The position numbers and the translations under genes are program-made. From positions 1 to 64,000 of the forward strand of contig VJWN01000005.1 of assembly GCA_007644065.1 (NCBI GenBank): a stretch of DNA of 64,000 nucleotides. The letters are read 5' to 3'. Below, in pieces: positions 37,801 to 49,931 of the stretch. The stretch's first letter is position 1; each line of letters begins with the position of its first letter. The notes under the pieces were generated by a model. That model did no database searches. It had not been told where the DNA came from and was given only the letters and a program-made list of their open reading frames with translations. Source of the stretch: Margaritispora aquatica (lineage: Eukaryota > Ascomycota > Leotiomycetes > Helotiales > Discinellaceae).

Positions 37801-39789
37801 ACCATTATGCTTATTCCGACTCTCAGGGCTCTGGAGATCCATATGACAGCCCAGGAAATCTTTAAGACGAAGACTTTGCGAAACATGGCTCACTTGGCCG
37901 ATTCAAAGAATATTGATAATTCTAACTCTGGTTACCTGACGGTTAGCGGTTTCACGCAAAGGTCGGATGATAAAAGCTGGTCTCGGGCATCGAGTACAAC
38001 GATAGAACAGTTTTCACTAATCTCAGAATCGGATGGGGAGGAAAACGCTGACAGCAAAAAAGTATTATCGATCTTGGCTGACCAAGAAAGCATAGAAGAG
38101 GTGTATCCAGCTTCACATACGCAACTTTCCTTCCTTATCGAAGGGCAAAAATGGTGTCGATCTTACTACGCTTGGTCGTTCATCGATGTTGGTATCTCAA
38201 CCCCAATCACGGGAATACAAGAAGCTTGTATCACTCTCACGCAACACCATCCAATTCTTCGAACTAGCTTTCATCTCATCAACCATCACTGTTATCAGGC
38301 GGTCAGAAGACATGCGCTGGACTTTAAGGTCCTCTGCTTCAACGCCTCCCCTGGAGACATGCGTGCACAGCTCGACAAAGATATTCAGCACCCTGTGTCC
38401 TTCGGGCAAATCCTGACTAGATTCCGGCTTATGATCAACTCGGAGACGGGTAAGATGATACTGGCCCTCGGCCTGTCTCATGCACAGTACGATGGCTTCT
38501 CTCTCCCAAGTATCCTCAACGATCTCGGACTCGCCTATACCAAAAGCCTTCCCCCAGTTCGATCCTCGCCCAGTTACCAGCAGTTCATCCATCACACTCT
38601 CCAAATCTGCAACGACAAGAGCGATATCTTCTGGCGAGAGACATTAAAAGGGTCATCAATGACCAGCATCGTTGCGCCAACTGCACCCAACGCTCGGCCT
38701 GTAATGTCCAAAAGCATTAAACGCATAATCCCTTTCACATTCAAGCATCATGACACAGTATCCTACCCCGTGATGCTTAAAGTCGCATGGGCACTTGTCC
38801 TTTCACGATTCTCTCAAAATACAGATATCACATTCGGGCACCTCGTCTCTGGTCGTTTTGCCGCATTCGAAGGCGCACACGATATCGTTGGGCCGTGTCT
38901 TAACCTCATTCCCGCCCGCGTACGCCTCCATAGTCCTCACCAAACACTCCGCCACCTCCTCAAAGATGTGCATGAGGCGCAAGTCGCTGCTATCCCCTTT
39001 GAATCCACGCCGTTTGATCGCATTGCCGCCCAGACTTCATGGCCTCCAGGAACGCGATTTGAGTCCATATTTCAGTTCCAGAACATACCCGACGCGGACG
39101 AAAAAGTGTTTGGCAACGTTGGGGACTGGAAACTCGCTGGAAACGCGGTGTACGGCGGTGGTTTGCTGCAGAGCGGCGCGTGTTGGCTGATGGCTTGGCC
39201 GCAGGTAGATGGGTCTGCGCGCTTTCGGCTTACTTACTGTGATGAGACAATGTCAACAAAGAAGGCAGAGGCAGTGCTGGAGCGTTTGTTTGAGACTCTT
39301 GGCGTGATTAATGCGGATCTTGATGGGAGCGTTGGTAGCGTGCTTGAGCTTCCCGTTAGTTACGAGGAGGAAGATCAGCAGAAGCCATTAACAAAGGCCC
39401 CATTGCCTTCTCCTTCATCCTCGATATCACCAACATCAATAGCAAGGGCGACAATACTCGCACATCTCACATCTATATGGAGATTTGTCCTTCATTCTCA
39501 CCTGGATTCTCCGACTACAATGGATAATCATATTCAGATCCTGCCTCAGGACTCATTCTTCGACCTGGGTGGCGACTCGATCTCGGCGGCCGAAGTGGCA
39601 GCTTTGTGTGCAAAGCAGGGCTTGGGGGAGACCATAGGGATGCAAGACATTATCGATTTCCCGACCTTGGAGGAGCAGGCAGGGCTGTTGATGGGAGATG
39701 TAGAGTTGCAAGGAAGGAGGAGGGGAAGCAAGGCAGACCGGGAGACCAGAACAAGATTGTGGTTTGAGGAAGATTGGAGGTTTAATTGA
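22813..39789 (+). CDS. Nonribosomal peptide synthetase, A-T-(C-A-T)x4-C-T
   Basis: Three exons, 22813-24881, 24952-33108 and 33156-39789, join in frame to 5,619 residues; introns are 70 and 47 nt. Five adenylation domains carry the SGSTG/SGSSGxPKG loop (near residues 160, 1275, 2355, 3437 and 4528). Six carrier domains have phosphopantetheine serines at 598 (GADSLD), 1701, 2767, 3855, 4955 and 5550 (GGDS). Five condensation domains show HHSIVDG (~798), HHILYDA (~1885), HHAIFDG (~2968), HHAVFDG (~4061) and SHAQYDG (5183-5189). No epimerase, methyltransferase, thioesterase or reductase domain is seen. The first module lacks a C domain, so it initiates. The expected product is a pentapeptide released by the terminal C domain, possibly by cyclisation. 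The enzyme is cytosolic and needs a 4'-phosphopantetheinyl transferase. Neighbouring P450, GNAT-like and FAD monooxygenase genes are likely tailoring partners. Confidence 0.95.
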
Positions 39790-40703
39790 GGTTTAGTGCT
39801 ATAGCTAGTAGAGCTCTTGGGTAGTTACAGGATTTTGCACGTGCAAAGTGTGCATCGAGTGTGTGAAATAGAACGTGTGCGCAAAAATCTATTGGATGAT
39901 GGCTATCATGTAACACAAGGAGCAAAACTACAGAATCTCGAGCCTTCCTGGGAAGATAAAGTGTGGAATAGATAGACAGGCGGCTCCTCTATGGTGTCTC
40001 TCTCTCTCTCTCGCCCCCATCTATTGCTGTGAGTTTGAACAACACACGTGATTCATCTTGCTTACCTACTTACCTATTGCCCATAAGCTTGTTTACGGCA
40101 TCAGTGCAAAGCTGTACATACTCAATAATAGTGATGCGCATTTTGCTGACATGCGCATGCCCCCCGCCGCCCCCCGCCCGACGCCCCAGCTCAACTCAGC
40201 TGCAGGCAGGCCTTGTGAGTTGGAGGTTATGTAAGTAACCTTGGCGTCTTTCTTACCTTGAGAAGTCAATCTTCGATAGGTTGTATATTGTGTAAAGCTA
40301 CATTACTTGTATGATTAGATTTATATCATTAGTACTATAGGTAGATATATAGCTGGATATTTAATAGAGAGCTGGCAAAAATTCAATCACCAAGCGCATT
40401 AGACAAGCGAACTGCATTGACGACATCTGTCTAATGAATGGGTCCAAGGTACTTGAGTTCTCATATAGGTATTGATCAAGTCATAACTCATCACAAAGGA
40501 GAGCCTTTCACTTCAAGCATTCATCTATATTTCATCTAAAAGTTTCCAAAAAGAAAGGGTATTTACAACAAAAACCATATCTACAACCACCCCTCTCATC
40601 TCCTACACCTTATGCTCATCTCTTATGTCCATCCCATATATGCAATCCCCTCGCTCTCGCCCTCACAAACCCCTAATCCACGCACACAATCAAGCATCAA
40701 GCC
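39790..40703. other. Convergent intergenic region, no gene seen
   Basis: The 3' ends of the NRPS and the FAD monooxygenase face each other here. It contains a tctctctctctctc run near 39998-40012 and a C-rich stretch near 40150-40185. Nothing else is supported. Confidence 0.5.
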
Positions 40704-42057
40704 TCAAGCAGCCACCTCCCCCTTCCTCACCAACTTCTCAACCTCCACATGCAAATCATACAAATTCATCTCCTCAATCGTCAACTTGTTCTTCTCATCC
40801 TTGACCTTGTACAGCGGATTATCGACATTACTCGAGAAGCCAATGCGCTCCGTGATGTTCTCCCTGGCCCTCGCACTCGCAGCCTGGACTCGCGTGGCCC
40901 TCGGTTTCCTCAACGCCTCGTACAGATCCAAGCCCTTGGCCACATCGGCCTTGCTGCCTGTAAAGCTGTACTTCTGGCTGAAGATGATGCCCAGGGCCGC
41001 GGCGTCCTCGAGCGCCGTGCACGCACCCTGGCTCTGGTCCGGCATCATGGGGTGTGCCGCGTCGCCGAGGATGCAGGTCGTGTTGGAGCGCCAGGTCGGG
41101 TAGGGCTGGTGCACGAACAGGCGCCAGGGCTTGATGTCGTAGGAGTTCTTGAAGATGGCCAGGAGCTTGGGGTCCAGGGTCTCAAAGGGCAGGAGCAGGT
41201 CCTCGACTGTGCTGGTGTGGTTCCAGCCCTCGCCGGGGTTCTTAGCCTTCTCGATCGGGAAGAAGCAGTAGAAGGAGTTGATCTCGCCGTATCGGCAGGG
41301 AGAGTATACGATCTTGTTGATATCAGTGCCACCCCAGTATTCGATGGCGGAGTTTTGGGCGAGGTCCATTAAGCCGAGCTCTTTGACTTCGGTGGTGGAG
41401 ATGATGCAGTGCAGGCAGTGGGAGGTGGATTGCTTGCGGTCTGGGATGACACCGAGGAGCTTGCGCACTGTAGAACCGATTCCGTCAGCGCCAATGATGA
41501 GGTCGTGTGCGGCGGTGACGCCGTTCTCGAATGTGACGGTGCTCTTCTCGAGGTCGATAGCCACGGCTTTGTGGTTGACCTTGAGGGTACCGGGTGTGCC
41601 TTCATAGTTGTCTCCAACAGCCGCATCCATCAACATGGCGTGCATGTCGACTCGGTGGAACATGTTGTAGACATATCCCCATTTCTCCTCGTAGTCTGCC
41701 AATGAATAGACATTGGTAACCTCTCCTGTAGCCCAGTCATGCGAGATCAAGTCCTTAAGCACAACTGGCTTGCCCATCTCAACATTGACTCCCCATTCGT
41801 GCAACCACCTCGTACCATTGGCTGCGCAAGAGATGGATGCTCCAACCTCGCCTGCGAAATCTGCTCGCTCGTAGATGGTGACTTTGTGACCAGCTTTGCG
41901 CAAAGAAACTGCTGTTGCTAGACCACCTGTGTATCAATTAGCACAATGCTATTCAAATTGCCAATATCAATACAGAAAAGAGAGAAGACATACCAATGCC
42001 ACCACCAATGACCGCAACATCCAACGCATTCCAACCACTGATCTCGACTGAACCCAT
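40704..42057 (-). CDS. FAD-dependent aromatic monooxygenase (salicylate hydroxylase-like)
   Basis: Two exons, 42057-41994 and 41926-40704, give 428 residues. The Rossmann dinucleotide motif GGGIGG is at residues 18-23 and is completed across the intron. GADGIGSTVRKLLG matches the DG motif, and GDAAHPMMPDQSQGACTALEDA matches the GD motif that binds the FAD ribityl chain. These define class A flavin monooxygenases that hydroxylate aromatic rings with NAD(P)H. Length and sequence suit salicylate/6-hydroxynicotinate hydroxylase-type enzymes. It lacks the C-terminal membrane segment of kynurenine 3-monooxygenase, so I do not call it BNA4. It sits convergent to the NRPS and ~6 kb from the kynurenine genes. 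Anthranilate, kynurenine-derived or peptide-bound aromatic substrates are possible but unproven. No signal peptide is seen. Confidence 0.9.
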
Positions 42058-43434
42058 TGTGAATATGTTCGGCTATTCGTCTTCTTGACCTTTCTCTTCT
42101 TCTACCTCTTGTTTATGTATGCAATTGCTCGTTGGCTGTGTAAAGACAGAGGAATGAATACAATGAACAGATGAACAATGTAGAATGTAGAATGCACTTG
42201 CCTTCCACAAGCAGCATGATATATCTTCAATTCAAGATACCTGCCAATCTACCCACCTATCCACCTACGACATAACGCGCCCCTCCATGCCTACCTGGTG
42301 CCTCAACCGCCGCAGTATCACAAACTGAATGCAGCCCCTCCATCTCCATTGATCAACGATGCCGAAACTTCCCCAGAGCAGAGATAGGAATGTGGCGGCT
42401 GCAGATACAGAAAATTGGTAGGGGGAGATATCCGCCTTGATCCGTCAGTAGCAGAGGTAACATAGAGAGAGTGGAGGTAGAGATAGAGGGAGGCGAGGTG
42501 CACTTGCCGCTCGTGGCGGCATTCGCACTTGTTCACAGTATTCGTGCACAGGCGAGAATGGTATCTAGAGATGGAGCACGACAAACGAAGCTGTAGCAAT
42601 TGAACTTTCTTTCGCCCGCTTCCGCTTCCGAGCTTGATTGTACCTTTCGTCGTTAACGAGTCGAAGGCAAAGACGAGCAGAATAGGAGCAGAGTTTTGGC
42701 AAACTAGTGGGGTGAACCGAAGACCGGATGATAAATTTCCTGAATGCCGTGCCAAGTCCGTATCCGAACTTAAGCGTGTTATATACTGCCGAAGAAGACC
42801 CGCACCTCCCGTCGATCCACTTCAGTGTCATCGAAATGTCTTGGACGAGGACTCATGAATCATGAGAGAGTTCTTCGGCAGGTATCAGCTATCAGGTGAT
42901 TTTAAATCAGGCCAAGCAAGTGAGAGGAGAGGGAGGTTGATGGAAGCATCTTCAGCTTGAAGCATCTCGATGTTTGCATCTAATATATCGTATTACAGAG
43001 GAGACAGAAAAAGCCATGTAGCGAAATAGTCGTTGATTATGGGCAATAAATTGCATGCCATCTCGCTCCTGTTGACTGCTAATGCTAATTGCTAGCTATT
43101 GAGCAAACAAACCCAAACTCGAGTTCCGAAATCCGCGTTCTGTATGTAGAGTGCAATCTTTGCCCCATCCATCAATCAGTACCTCCAAGATGAAAAAGCA
43201 AATGTGGGAATAAATACGCCATCCTCCTTACCCTCCATAACCTGTCTTGTTGCTGTGCCGCGTAAATTCTCCAGTGTTCGTCCAGAAAATATCATCGCTT
43301 GTTACTTTGATCCATCAATCCATAACAGACAGTGCGTACAAAAATGAAAAAAGCAAATCTCCCAAACCAATAAATCATAGCAAGAAACTCCCCCAGATCG
43401 AGCAGCCTCTCTCATAGTCCTATCTCCTTCTCCC
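42058..43434. other. Intergenic region, no gene seen
   Basis: This includes the FAD monooxygenase promoter and the 3' flank of the alpha-kinase gene. Short minus-strand frames near 42318-42831 overlap one another and show no family features. Confidence 0.5.
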
Positions 43435-46030
43435 TTACTCCCTAACATTTGGTCTAAAGCAAGCCGCAATTTTCAACTTATCCCAGAACTTGCTCTTCTG
43501 CACCATCGTACCAGGCACAACTGTACCTCCAGAGCTAATGGCGACAACATCCTCCTCCATATGTGCAGGGCACTTGGTGGGCGGTCGACGACCCTGTGAC
43601 TCCCAAAAGAAAAGTGAAGCCTCGAACTCATGCTTTTCATCACCAGCATCACAGACACACTTCTCCTTGGGAAGAATGAGATGCAACCAACAGGCATCGC
43701 ACCAATGACCTGGGAAGGTCTCCCACTTCTTCGCGCCGGCGAGACGAACGATCTTGCCGCAAAGCTTGTTGGAGCAGCAGACTGTATTCTCCATACTGGG
43801 CCATTTCTTGCGGAAGTCGTACTTGCCAGTCTTGATCATACGACCTGTACTCTTGAGTTCGAGTTTGCGGCAGATATCATTACAGACATGAGTGGCGAAG
43901 AAGAACTTGAAGCCCTCCCTGCCAAGGTTGGTATCCGCGAGCTGGAAGCGAACAGGATCAACTGTGTGGATGGCGGGATCAGTCAATAGATGTCCAACAC
44001 CTTGTAAATCACTGACCAAGAAACGTCCTTGCGAGCGCTCAAAGGTAAAATGGGAGAAAGCTTGAGCTGTCTGGTTGAAGATATCTTCCGCGGCTTCTTC
44101 GTTGACATAACCACAGTTGTTATTATATTTAACATATGTGCCAGAGATGAAAGGCTCCAAAGACATGACTTCCTTATTGCCCTTCAAGCAAGTTGTGACA
44201 ACGAAGTCAATCTCCGGTGTATCTCCAGAGAAGGCATTGAATTCGAGAGCAAACGCCTTGCACAAAGCTTGACATCGCATGTCCTCAGCCAAATGTGCAA
44301 GTCGCTTACCACCCTTTTTGAATGACTTGACCACGAACTTGTTGGAAGATGCGGATGTACGAGCATAAGCTGCACATCGCAGTGCTCCTTCAGCAAATGG
44401 TCTTGAACGCTTCTCGATAGTCAGCTCCATGATACCCATCATGATGTTATCGTCCGAGTTCATCATGTCGTTGAGAGTCGTGGCGTTGTGTACCAGAACA
44501 TCTGGAGAGAATCCTTCCACTACAAGTGTCTCGTCTAGCCAGCCAGGTGTGTCCCATTGAGGCAGTGCGGTCTCCAGACTGGTGTCTTCTTCTGTAATAC
44601 CATCTTCGGTGATCGCTCCAAGCCCAAGCTTGCTGTTTTTCTTGCCTCCCGTAGTGCTAGATCTAGCTGCTGACATCCGAACAGCTGTTCGGGATGCTGA
44701 TGTGGTGACCATCTTCACGACCAAATGTTGGAGAGCACTGAATGACGTTCCAAGCTCAGCTTCTTGGAAGACCAGCTTAGCCTTCGCAGTGTTCTTAGAA
44801 TTCGTCCCACCAGGATAGAGCTCTTGAGATTTGAGATAGTATCGATTCTTAGATAGTAGAGAACAATCAGCAAAAGCTTCAGCGTAGGCTTCGTAAAATG
44901 CGAAAGCCATACGGTCTGTCAAGTGATTGATGCGTAGAAGACAGTAATTGATGTTCATGTTGACCATCTTGTTCAACAATGGCTCGTAGGTAAGTCCATG
45001 TGGCTCAGTTCCTGGAGTTGGATAAGTATCGCCCAACTCGGACTCGTAGACCTTTGGTGGCTCTCCATATTTCTCGGTTCCAGGAATTGGTTTGCTAACG
45101 ACGAGTTGAGGCTCATTCTGGAGGTTTCTTCCATGAGCTGGAGCATCAGCGATATGGATGATGCATCGTGTCTGTTGCTTCCAGGTAGCGTTGAGTGCTT
45201 GACGAAGTCCACCAAGCACATCTTCTGGAGCGTCACCTCCACCTGAGGCAGTCAACTCGTTCAAGAACGAGCGTACCCGATCGGCGGTAGTGAAATCAAG
45301 GAATTGAATACTATTGACCGGTCAGTATATATCTATTTGCACTCTCCAGAATACCCAGGAGCATACTTTTCAGCTCAGGATATGGAGAGAGAGAGAGAGG
45401 GGGGGGTGCTTACCTAACTGAATCACAGTGATCCTTATACCCAACAACAGCAATTCGTACTTGAGCTTCATTGAAAAAGGCTCTTTCAATATCATCCACA
45501 ATAGCTCTAACCTGTTGCTTGGCAGCATCAATATGTCTCGTCATGGATGAAGTAGTATCAATAAGAAACAACAGATCAGTCGAGCACGCATTCTTAAACA
45601 TTCCAGCATTAGATCGTTTTGGCATTTCCTTCCCTGCAGCTTGCATATCCCTCTTGAGCTGGAGGACTCTGAGTCTAGCCTCAGCAGCGGACAGGCCAGG
45701 CTGATATCGGGGACGTTCGCGAGTGTTGGAAGCACCTGCTAAGGTCGAACCCGAGGCCCAGGAATCCGAGGTACTTCCTGTGCTCATCTTTCCTGCACCA
45801 CGGCGAGGATATGATGGTGGTGAATACTTCTCATCAGATGAAGCAGGCTCGGCGTGTACAGGTAGTGTAGTCGTCGACGTGACTGAGTCTGAAGAAGGAC
45901 CAGCTACTACTGGCTGAATCTCCTTGATCTCCTTGATCTCTTCGGTCTCCTCCACTTCTTCCAGTTCTTCGCTCTCTTCGTCCTTGATCACGGGCAAGGC
46001 GGGCAAGGGAGATGGTGGGGGTGAAGCCAT
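43435..46030 (-). CDS. von Willebrand A domain / alpha-kinase fusion protein
   Basis: Two exons, 46030-45414 and 45310-43435, give 830 residues. The start at 46030 (MASPPPS) was preferred over an upstream in-frame ATG because the preceding codons read like untranslated sequence. After an acidic, low-complexity N-terminus, a vWA domain begins near residue 150 with the metal-site motif DTTSSM (~158-163) and continues across the intron (SIQFLDFTTADRVRSF). An atypical alpha-kinase (MHCK/eEF2K-type) domain lies roughly at 490-700, with KFVVKSF and the motif DLQGVGHLLTDP. A Cys-rich tail (CCSNKLCG, CDACW, CVCDAG) may bind zinc. The architecture resembles Dictyostelium VwkA-type kinases. It is probably an intracellular Ser/Thr kinase with no obvious metabolic role in this cluster. 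A GA/G-rich tract sits in its intron beside the donor. Confidence 0.92.
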
Positions 46031-46534
46031 CTTGGATGGTTGGATGTGTAAGGTATTGCCAGTTACACAGAGGATTGAGGACGAAAGTGTCGATGTTGGT
46101 CGTCCAAGTTGGTTGAGATGCAGACGAAAATAAGGTAGGGGAAGGTAGGGTAGGGTAGGGTAGGATGGAATTAGGAAGGAGTGGAAAGGTTGGATTAAAA
46201 GCACATGTAACTCTGAGTAGGTAGGTAGGTTGGTGCAGATTATATGGTGGTGCAAAGAAAGCGGGCGTAGGATCAGGCTGCAGGCTGACTGACTGATTGA
46301 TTGACTGAAGGACTGGAAGCCTTGCCGAGAGACTCTGGACAGGGAACCAATTGTTTTATGGCAAAGCCATGCTCCTTGAATTTACAGGACTGTGACTCTT
46401 TCTCCTACCCGTCCTACTGGAATAAGTTAGGTAAGTAAGTCAGTAAGTTGTTCTCCCGATTGACTGGTCGGGATGGTGGGGCTGAGGCTTGTCGGTGTGT
46501 CCAAATGGTATGGTATGATATGGTACGGTAAGGT

Positions 46535-46584
46535 AAGGAAGGTAAGGGTAAGGAAGGTAAGGGTAAGGAAGGTAAGGGTAAGGT
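46535..46584 (+). repeat. 15-bp tandem repeat
   Basis: Three-plus copies of aaggaaggtaagggt upstream of the alpha-kinase gene. Non-coding, purine-rich on the plus strand. Confidence 0.85.
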
Positions 46585-47031
46585 ATGGGGAGGAAAAGAG
46601 GGGTGGCTTGGAAAACAGAAACTTTGATATTCCTTAACGCTTAGATATTCGTTGTCTCAAAAGAGCAGAAGCAGAAGGAGATGAGTGAGAATAAAGATGA
46701 GGAATGATGAAGAAATAAAGTAAGGTAGGACAATGAATTGAGTCCTTACCGGATTGTGCTATCAGAGCAGTTCACATCATTCCTTCCGTTTTCTGCAGCA
46801 GATCTTGTGACGTGGCTCGAGTTGAGGCGGTCCAGTACTTCGCGGTTTTGATCGTATGAGGCAGTTGAGGCTGAGGAGGGTTGAGGTCTGAGGTCTGAGG
46901 TCTGAGGTCGTTCTTTCCATACCCGTGGCTTAGGTACCTTCCCCAGATTAACCCCCCCCCCCCCACCTACTAAGGTAGTCTAAGTCTGCCGGCAATTCTG
47001 CCGAAGACTTTCCATCCCGAATGGCATTTGA

Positions 47032-47074
47032 AGCATTGGAAGCATTGGAAGCATTGGAAGCATTGGAAGCATTT
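47032..47074 (+). repeat. 9-bp tandem repeat
   Basis: More than four copies of agcattgga. Non-coding. Confidence 0.9.
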
Positions 47075-48276
47075 GAATATAAAATATTAAAAATGGATTT
47101 AATAATACTCTCCGATATCTCGAGAATACCATAAACCCTTACGACATCCAGACAAAGTACCTTATCACTCGTCAAGTACCCTTCTCTGTCTGCACTAGAC
47201 AAATATTGATCCCTCTCCCAAAGCAGCAAATGGATTCCTTGGCGTGCATACAAGACATATAAACCTCCGTATCAACTTCTCAACGTATCAACAGCCTCTC
47301 AAATGTCTCAAATGTCCTGCTCCAGCCACAGCCTTATCCGCAGACATTGTGATTGGGCACTTTCCCCTTCACTTATCGGAACTGAACGCCTCGGGATTGT
47401 GGTGTGTGGTGTGGTAGGCTGTGTGAGCTGAGAGCTGAGAGCTGGGGAGCTTTGACTGGCGAGAAAATGCCTCTTTGTTCTGCCTCGTCTGTGGTCCGCA
47501 GTACTTCCTCTGCTGCCTTGCCTGAGGTCCCTACTCAATACGAGCAAGCACCTGCGCTGCTGCTGTTGAAATTCCATATGGCTTTACTCACATCATATTA
47601 GTTCTGAGACAAATTTGTGACATTGTTCTAGACGTTGACCGGAAATGCAGTTTCATTGTTGATGTCGGTCAAATTTAAGGTACCTTAAGGTAAGGTAGGT
47701 CTTCAAGGCCTCCCAGGTGTGGAGTCCATAATCATGTGATAAAGACGTCTCGGGCTGGGCTTATGGAGATGGAAGGGGCCAAAGGATATTCGATGACAAA
47801 TTCGATGGCAGCTATTTCTGACAAGATATTCTAGTGTCGTACTTTGGAAGCACTTTCAACGGCTATCCAAGTTCGATATCACGAGACCACCATCTCGGCA
47901 TCTCAAACCGAAGCGAGCCCGGATGACGTAAAGATCGGATCTTCTTCGCTTCTCTTCCGTCCTCCGCTTTCGTTCCGCATCACAATCAACAAACCCACCC
48001 ACATCAAGCGACTAGCTAACTTAGCTATCTCACTAAAGACCCATTACAAGCATACTTTAATGATAGGATATACCGGCACTAGAAGCTCGGCAATCGATTT
48101 CTAGACCAGGTCTAGAACCACCTCACCCACTTCTGCTCCTGCTCCAAACCGACCAATCACATCTCATTAACGAGAGAATTTATATCCTCATCTCCTGCTC
48201 TTGGTGCTCAGTGAACAAACATAACATCACTCTTGACATCTCACGCCATCCTCATCTCTAATATCAACTTCTCAAA

Positions 48277-49315
48277 ATGGAAGATCTCTCCAAGGTCGTT
48301 GTTCAAGAGGATTTCTCCTACGGACCACATGATCTACAGACTCTGACAGTTTACAATCCCGTAGGATCATCTCACAACGAAGATGGCTACTTTCTCATGT
48401 AGGTCTCCTCTTCTCCCCATCATTCATCACTGGTTCAACGTAACTAATACACAATACAGCTACATCCACGGCGGTGCTTGGCGTGATCCCCTCATAACAC
48501 CATCCTCCATTCTCCCAACTCTAACCACACTCCTCACTTCACCACCACCAAGCACTTCCTCACCAACACCAACATCAACACCAACGCCCACCACACCACC
48601 ACAACCTTCATTTCCAACCACAATCCGCGCCCTCGCCTCACTCTCCTACCGCCTCTCTCCACACCCCTCCTTCCCACAACCTCCTCCCCCAAGCACACCC
48701 AGCACCAGCTACCGCAACGCCACGCACCCCGACCACCTGTTGGACATCCTCTCAGCCCTCGCCTTTCTCCAGCGCAAATACGCCTTCGGCTCGCGGTACA
48801 TCCTAGTCGGACACTCCTGCGGGGCGACGCTCGCGCTGCAGGCGCTGATGCGCAATGTGCTTCTGTCGGGCGACGAACTCGCGTTAGCGGGAATCGAGGC
48901 CGCAGAGGCGTTCGTGGAGCCGGAAATCATCATCGGCGTAGCGGGGATATACGACTTGAGGTTATTGGCCGAGAAGAACTCGCATCCTGCATATCGCGAG
49001 TTCCTGACCGGTGCGTTTGGGTCTGATGAAAAAACGTGGGATGCCGCGTCGCCGGCGCTGTTCACGCCTGAGACGATCGGCACGAGGTTGCTTGTGCTGG
49101 CTACGTCGAGGGATGACGAATTGGTGGATGGCAGTCAGATTGAAGGCATGAGTGGTGCTGCTGGGAAGTGGGCGGAGAAGCTTGGGAAAGGAGGGTTGAG
49201 AGTCGAGACTTGGAAGGATGTCGTGAGTGGTGGACATGATGAGATTTGGAGTGATGGGAAGGGCTTAGCTTCTATCATTGAGAAGACACTGGGGATTTAC
49301 TTCGGAGGGAAGTGA
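48277..49315 (+). CDS. BNA7: Kynurenine formamidase (arylformamidase)
   Basis: Two exons, 48277-48398 and 48460-49315, give 325 residues. It is an alpha/beta-hydrolase with the formamidase oxyanion motif HGGAWRDP at residues 44-51, split from the N-terminus by the intron, and the nucleophile elbow GHSCGA with Ser160. A late His (SGGHDEIW) fits the catalytic triad. Fungal BNA7 enzymes of this size hydrolyse N-formylkynurenine to kynurenine and formate in the cytosol. A Pro/Thr/Ser-rich insert (roughly residues 60-110) looks disordered and longer than usual. It converges on kynureninase and is ~2.7 kb from the dioxygenase that makes its substrate, which supports the assignment. A general esterase is the alternative. 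Confidence 0.88.
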
Positions 49316-49931
49316 ATGAGAAGAATGAGGGCCGCTTACTAGGCATCAATGCGATTGAGAGCGAAAATGAAAGTTGCGTGATAACCATCAAGAACGTTTT
49401 TATGCTCGATACTTCCATCTGCTCCGACTCTGATACCTTCGAGAACGTGATAGAATCGGAGTAGAGTATAGTACCTAGCAAGCGAGAAAGGACTCCGATA
49501 TCTATCCCACGAACCCGACCTTAACTTGCAAATCAGAAACCCAAACCAAGAACTCGACTCGAATTAACTGTGGGAATGATAGCTTTATATGAGATGATTG
49601 TTTATACGTGAGATTGATTTTGATCTTAGGCGGTATGGCGAGTTTCGAGTCGTGCAAAGAACTCACATGTACGGTTTTTGCTTGCAATATCGATTTCGAT
49701 TTCGATTTCGATTTCACAATAGCCGAGAAGCAAAATCATCAAATTGTAAATTCTGGCGTGTGTGAAAATGATTCATGTGAATTCCTATTTCTATTTCTAT
49801 CATTCGCTATCCCATCAAAACTTAACAGTTCTATCTTATCTCTATTTTTAGGTATCTCCATCCCATCCATCCCGCGCCCATCTTCTCCCCTCCCCTGCCC
49901 TCCCCTCCCCTCCAAAGCAAAGCAAAAGCAC
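49316..49931. other. Convergent intergenic region
   Basis: The 3' flanks of formamidase (plus) and kynureninase (minus). A short gatttc hexamer repeat lies near 49690-49715. No gene is seen. Confidence 0.5.

Larger units (their letters stand above)
46031..48276. other. Large divergent intergenic region rich in simple repeats
   Basis: No gene is supported over 2.2 kb between the alpha-kinase start and the formamidase start. It holds a 15-bp repeat (46535-46584), a 9-bp repeat (47032-47074) and a C-run near 46951-46963. The open frames near 46772-47601 and 47844-48104 look like chance. Confidence 0.5.

Noticed and set aside
22813..39789. Siderophore synthetase
   Set aside because: The terminal C-T resembles one, but there are five A domains rather than one to three, and no ornithine N5-oxygenase or other siderophore gene is visible in the window.
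40749..41705. Plus-strand open frames of up to 207 codons opposite the FAD monooxygenase
   Set aside because: They are antisense shadows caused by GC-rich codons. No family features.
40704..42057. Kynurenine 3-monooxygenase (BNA4)
   Set aside because: It lacks the C-terminal membrane region and the internal sequence patterns resemble salicylate-type hydroxylases. The call was left as a generic aromatic monooxygenase.
46951..46963. Telomere- or origin-like significance of G/C runs and ggtaagg repeats
   Set aside because: They are short microsatellites in an intergenic region, not TTAGGG arrays.
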